Part shown: in pieces, positions 34,743 to 37,897 of the stretch
Layout: each line of letters begins with the position of its first letter
How positions within the stretch are numbered: position 1 is the stretch's first letter
NCBI GenBank assembly: GCA_020072805.1
Contig: JAIQGC010000019.1
Span: 1 to 37,897, forward strand
Reading direction: 5' to 3'
DNA length: 37,897 bases
Source of the DNA: Terriglobia bacterium
GTDB taxonomy: Bacteria; Acidobacteriota; Terriglobia; Acidiferrales; UBA7541
Translations under genes and position numbers: made by a program
The notes under the pieces: generated by a model
Seen by the model: the letters and a program-made list of their open reading frames with translations, nothing else
Database searches by the model: none
What the model was told of the DNA's origin: nothing

Positions 34743-34904
34743 GCAGAGCCAGGACTTAGCGGGAGCTCCCGTCAAAGTAGCTGGACCGAGTTCAGCGAAA
34801 CATCCCCTCAGAGACTCAGTTCTTGTCCCATATTTGGACCACCCGTCTTGACACTCCCCTGCCTTGTGCGTAAAAGAGGTGCAAATCTCGCAGGAGAGTG
34901 AGAA
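34743..34904 (+). promoter_or_regulatory. Receptor gene promoter and possible operators
   Basis: A good -35 TTGACA (34848-34853), a 17-nt spacer and -10 TAAAAG (34871-34876) precede the receptor start by about 28 nt, with AGGAGA as ribosome-binding site. Upstream are a perfect palindrome CGGGAGCTCCCG (34760-34771) and an imperfect dyad with GTCC/GGAC arms ending at the -35 (34824-34841). Either could be the IclR site. Confidence 0.55.
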
Positions 34905-37897
34905 ATGCTCAGACCAGTCACGGCTTCGCTGCTAGCGGCTATCTTATTTTCGCTACCATTGTGGTCACAAACCTCGGCTACCGGAGCGCTTTCCGGCACA
35001 GTCACCGACGCCCAAGGTGGGGCGTTACCGGGCGTGACCGTCGGACTCCTCCAGCAGGAAACGGGCGCGCAACGCACAGCCATGACGGATACCGACGGCG
35101 TGTTTCGTTTTGCGTTGCTCTCCCCCGGCAAGTACTCCGTCGAATTCAGTATCACGGGTTTCAAGACTGTCAAAAGGACTGACGTCACGGTGAACGTGTC
35201 GGAAACCGCTGTCGTCAACACTTCCCTGCAAATAGGGATGAAGAGCGAAATCGTTCTGGTAAAGGCCGATCAGGTGCAGGTCCAAACAGAGACTTCATCG
35301 CTTGGCCAACTGATTGGCGAAAATGATCTCAGGGATATTCCCCTGACGAACCGCAATTACACCCAGATGCTGCACCTGTCGGCCGGGGTGACGGCCAGCC
35401 TCATAAATGCCGCGGAAGTGGGACGCAACACCCAGGATGTATACGTTCACGGCGGGACTACGCTGGACAACAACTACCAGATGGATGGCGCTCAGATCAA
35501 CAGTTCCTACAGTGGCCGGGCCGGAGATACCTCGGCATTCGGTGGAATCCCCGTCCCCAATCCCGATGCCATTCAGGAATTCAATATCCAGACCGGGCAA
35601 TACGATGCCGGATCGGGCAGAAGCATGGGCGCCAACGTGAACGTGGTGACCAAGTCCGGCGGCAACGATTTCCACGGCGGGGTTTTCGAGTATTTCCGCA
35701 ACGACGTGCTGAATGCCAATGATTACTTCCTCAACCGGAACGGCCAGCCGCGGCCAGCGATGAAGCAGAATCAGTTCGGATTCACGCTGGGAGGACCGGT
35801 TAAGCACAATAAGTTGTTCTTTTTCGGCTCTTACCAGGGCACCCGCCAAGTGAACGGGATGGGGGCTTCTTCGCTGCGCAGCGTCAACCTGCCGCCGCTC
35901 ACCAACGACCGCTCCGCCGCGGCGCTGGGTGCGATCTTTGCCGGGCAGCGGGGTTTGTTACAGATGATGTTTGGAGGCGTGGGCCCGGCGATTCTGGCGG
36001 ATGGGAGCAACATCAATCCCGTGGCCCTGACGCTGCTGCAATTCAAACTGCCCGACGGCAGCTACTACATCCCCACGCCGCAAATCATCATCAATGGCCT
36101 GGGGATGTCCACCTATAGTGTGCCCTCCCATTTTTCCGAGAACCAGATGATCGAGAACGTGGATTATAAGATCTCTGCGAAGCATACCTTCAGTGCGCAC
36201 TGGTTCTCCGGTTGGGACGACGATGAACTCGGTTTTCCGCAGTCCAGTCTCGTCCAGAACGTCAATGCGGTTCCTGGGAACGGCCCGCTGGGGGCTTTCC
36301 GTAACCACACCCTGACCGCCAAACTCACGTCCATTCTCACCAGCAACTTCGTAAACGAAGGCCGTTTCAGTTTCATTCGCAACGTGGGCGTTACGCAGGG
36401 TGGAGCGCCGCTCAGCGCCCAGCAAGCGGGGATCCAGCCCGGACCGATGTCGACTGAAATGCCTTCCATCGTCATGCCGGGCTTATTTTCATTGGGCGCG
36501 GACGTCAATGACGGCGAAAAGACAGCGGCTGAAAGCTTTCAGTTAGCCGACCAAATTGCGTGGAGTAAGGGCAAGCAGAACATCCGCGCGGGGTTGGGCT
36601 TCGAGCGCATCCGCCAGAATGACAATGCCGACGGTGTGGAGCGGGGAGTCGTGATCCTGCCCAGTTTCCCCGATTTCCTGCTGGGCTTGCCCGGCTGCCC
36701 TCCCGGGACCTTTCCTGTCACTTGCAATCCCTTTAACCCAGGAAGCACTACCGGCATCCCGTTCAGCAACTTGTTAGTGTCCGTCGGCTTCTCCGGAGTT
36801 GTGGCCCGGCACCGCCGGATGAACGACTGGTCCATGTTCTTCCAGGATGATTACAAGCTGCACCGTCAGCTTACGCTGAACGTCGGGCTTCGCTGGGAGG
36901 TCAACGGGCCTGCGTCGGAAACCAACGGCTTGATCACCAATTTCAATCCTGCCCTGGCGGATCCCGTGCCGCCCCCCGGCGGAACCTTCAGCGGGTTCGT
37001 GGTGCCCTCGAATTTTCCGGGTACCCTGCCCACAGGTGTAACGCGGAGCGACAACAAGAGCACCTTAGCCGGCGGAACCCCGCTGCACAATTTCGCCCCG
37101 CGTATCGGTCTGGCGTGGCGGCCTCTCGCTGGCAATCAGAACTTCGTGGTCCATTCGGGATATGGCATTTTCTACTCCCGCACCAGCACCATGGGGATTT
37201 TTGGCACCAGCTTGGCGCAGCCTTATTTCGTCCTCTCGCAATTGAGCGGGCCGGCAAATACCCTGGCCAGTTTGCAGCAGCCGTTCAACCCCGCGCCGCC
37301 GCCGGCGAGCGCCTTTCCCATATGGACACCTCGGCAAGTAGGAAGCAATATGTCCACGGTACTTCTGGCACCCAATTTTGATTCGCCGATGGCACAGCAG
37401 TGGAGCCTGAACTTGGAATACGAGCTGAAGGGCGGCGTAATGGCCAAGCTTGGTTATGTTGGTTCTCACGGTACACGGCTACTGGAGATGGCCGAACTGA
37501 ACCAGGCACAACTGGCCAGCCCGCAGAACCCCATTCACGGCGAAACGACCAACACGGTTCTGAACGTCGGGATGCGGGTACCCATCGTGGGCTTTACGCC
37601 GGACGGCCTGCGTGCCACCGAGACGGGGGGAATGAGTTCCTACCATGGACTGGAAGCGACCGTGCGCAAGCGCCTGAGCCACGGATTGCAATTGCAGGCC
37701 TCCTACACCTTCAGCAAGACGCTGGATAACGAGGTAACTCTTCAATCTTCCGGGGGGGTCTTATATGGCGGTCAAACACAAACAACCGTGGGGAACGGGC
37801 GCGGCGTAGCTGAGTTCTCGCGCCCGCAGCGCCTGGTGCTGAGCTATCTATACAGTTTTTCCAACTTCCGCGCGGGTGCAGGCCTTTGGGGCAGACT
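34905..37897 (+). CDS. Oar-like TonB-dependent receptor (C-terminus beyond window)
   Basis: The first 997 codons of an outer-membrane receptor are visible. A signal peptide (about 1-21, ending PLWSQ) is followed by a carboxypeptidase-regulatory-like beta domain (about 27-110: GALSGTVTDAQGGALPGVTV, TDTDGVFRFALLSPGKYSV). A plug region comes next (about 120-260: LGQLIGENDLRDIPLTNRNY, VYVHGGTTLDNNYQMDGAQI, ANVNVVTKSGGNDFHGGVFE). Long barrel strands follow (FGFTLGGPVKHNKLFFFGSYQ, FFQDDYKLHRQLTLNVGLRWE, GLEATVRKRLSHGLQLQASY). This architecture is the large Oar-like class that is abundant in Acidobacteriota, usually tied to uptake of polymer fragments; the ligand cannot be named. The ATG has AGGAGA upstream and a consensus-like promoter. 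Confidence 0.93.
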   Translation, partial: MLRPVTASLLAAILFSLPLWSQTSATGALSGTVTDAQGGALPGVTVGLLQQETGAQRTAMTDTDGVFRFALLSPGKYSVEFSITGFKTVKRTDVTVNVSETAVVNTSLQIGMKSEIVLVKADQVQVQTETSSLGQLIGENDLRDIPLTNRNYTQMLHLSAGVTASLINAAEVGRNTQDVYVHGGTTLDNNYQMDGAQINSSYSGRAGDTSAFGGIPVPNPDAIQEFNIQTGQYDAGSGRSMGANVNVVTKSGGNDFHGGVFEYFRNDVLNANDYFLNRNGQPRPAMKQNQFGFTLGGPVKHNKLFFFGSYQGTRQVNGMGASSLRSVNLPPLTNDRSAAALGAIFAGQRGLLQMMFGGVGPAILADGSNINPVALTLLQFKLPDGSYYIPTPQIIINGLGMSTYSVPSHFSENQMIENVDYKISAKHTFSAHWFSGWDDDELGFPQSSLVQNVNAVPGNGPLGAFRNHTLTAKLTSILTSNFVNEGRFSFIRNVGVTQGGAPLSAQQAGIQPGPMSTEMPSIVMPGLFSLGADVNDGEKTAAESFQLADQIAWSKGKQNIRAGLGFERIRQNDNADGVERGVVILPSFPDFLLGLPGCPPGTFPVTCNPFNPGSTTGIPFSNLLVSVGFSGVVARHRRMNDWSMFFQDDYKLHRQLTLNVGLRWEVNGPASETNGLITNFNPALADPVPPPGGTFSGFVVPSNFPGTLPTGVTRSDNKSTLAGGTPLHNFAPRIGLAWRPLAGNQNFVVHSGYGIFYSRTSTMGIFGTSLAQPYFVLSQLSGPANTLASLQQPFNPAPPPASAFPIWTPRQVGSNMSTVLLAPNFDSPMAQQWSLNLEYELKGGVMAKLGYVGSHGTRLLEMAELNQAQLASPQNPIHGETTNTVLNVGMRVPIVGFTPDGLRATETGGMSSYHGLEATVRKRLSHGLQLQASYTFSKTLDNEVTLQSSGGVLYGGQTQTTVGNGRGVAEFSRPQRLVLSYLYSFSNFRAGAGLWGR

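Overview
The window reads as a chromosomal segment of a GC-rich Acidobacteriota bacterium, probably Terriglobia or a related uncultured lineage. The reasons are a large Oar-like TonB-dependent receptor with an N-terminal carboxypeptidase-regulatory domain, an alternative complex III cluster joined to a caa3 oxidase, and interspersed palindromes of the TCATCCTGA...GAAGGAT type. The assignment is inference from gene content; no marker gene was searched.

Layout. 1-2095 (minus) is the start-side part of uvrA. 2487-14948 (minus) is one tight twelve-gene respiratory operon in transcription order actA-actB-actC-actD-actE-actF-(148-aa membrane protein)-sco-ctaC-ctaD-ctaE-ctaF. Its ACIII half oxidises quinol and its A2-type caa3 half reduces oxygen, with electrons passed through ActE and the cytochrome domain fused to CtaC. 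15316-15391 is tRNA-Asn(GTT). 15424-19259 (minus) carries a rhodanese, a monohaem cytochrome c with a Pro/Ala-rich repeat tail, and polA. 19441-21902 (minus) holds kbl and tdh, the two-step threonine-to-glycine plus acetyl-CoA pathway. Palindromic repeats lie between these genes and upstream of tdh. 22200-22788 (minus) has a PilZ protein and a doubtful small ORF.

From 23 kb on, gene orientation is mixed: an M20 metallodipeptidase, an HU-like protein with a readable promoter and terminators, a small cytochrome c, a TPR protein and a POT-like transporter. A 0.7-kb repeat-rich gene-free stretch comes next, then a SNF2 helicase of visibly lower GC. After it come an M28 metallopeptidase, a spermidine-synthase-like protein, an IclR regulator and the receptor, which runs off the right end. 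The peptidases, the peptide-type transporter and the receptor suggest a heterotroph using peptides or other organic polymers.

Striking points are the A2-type oxidase next to ACIII with an undescribed 148-aa protein in the same operon, a 122-bp MITE-like insertion inside a dispersed palindromic repeat, a base-composition skew that flips sign near 24.5 kb irrespective of coding strand, an apparently proofreading-dead Pol I, and a solitary SNF2 helicase with a large unrecognised N-terminal region. I found no CRISPR array, prophage, insertion-sequence transposase or complete defence operon.
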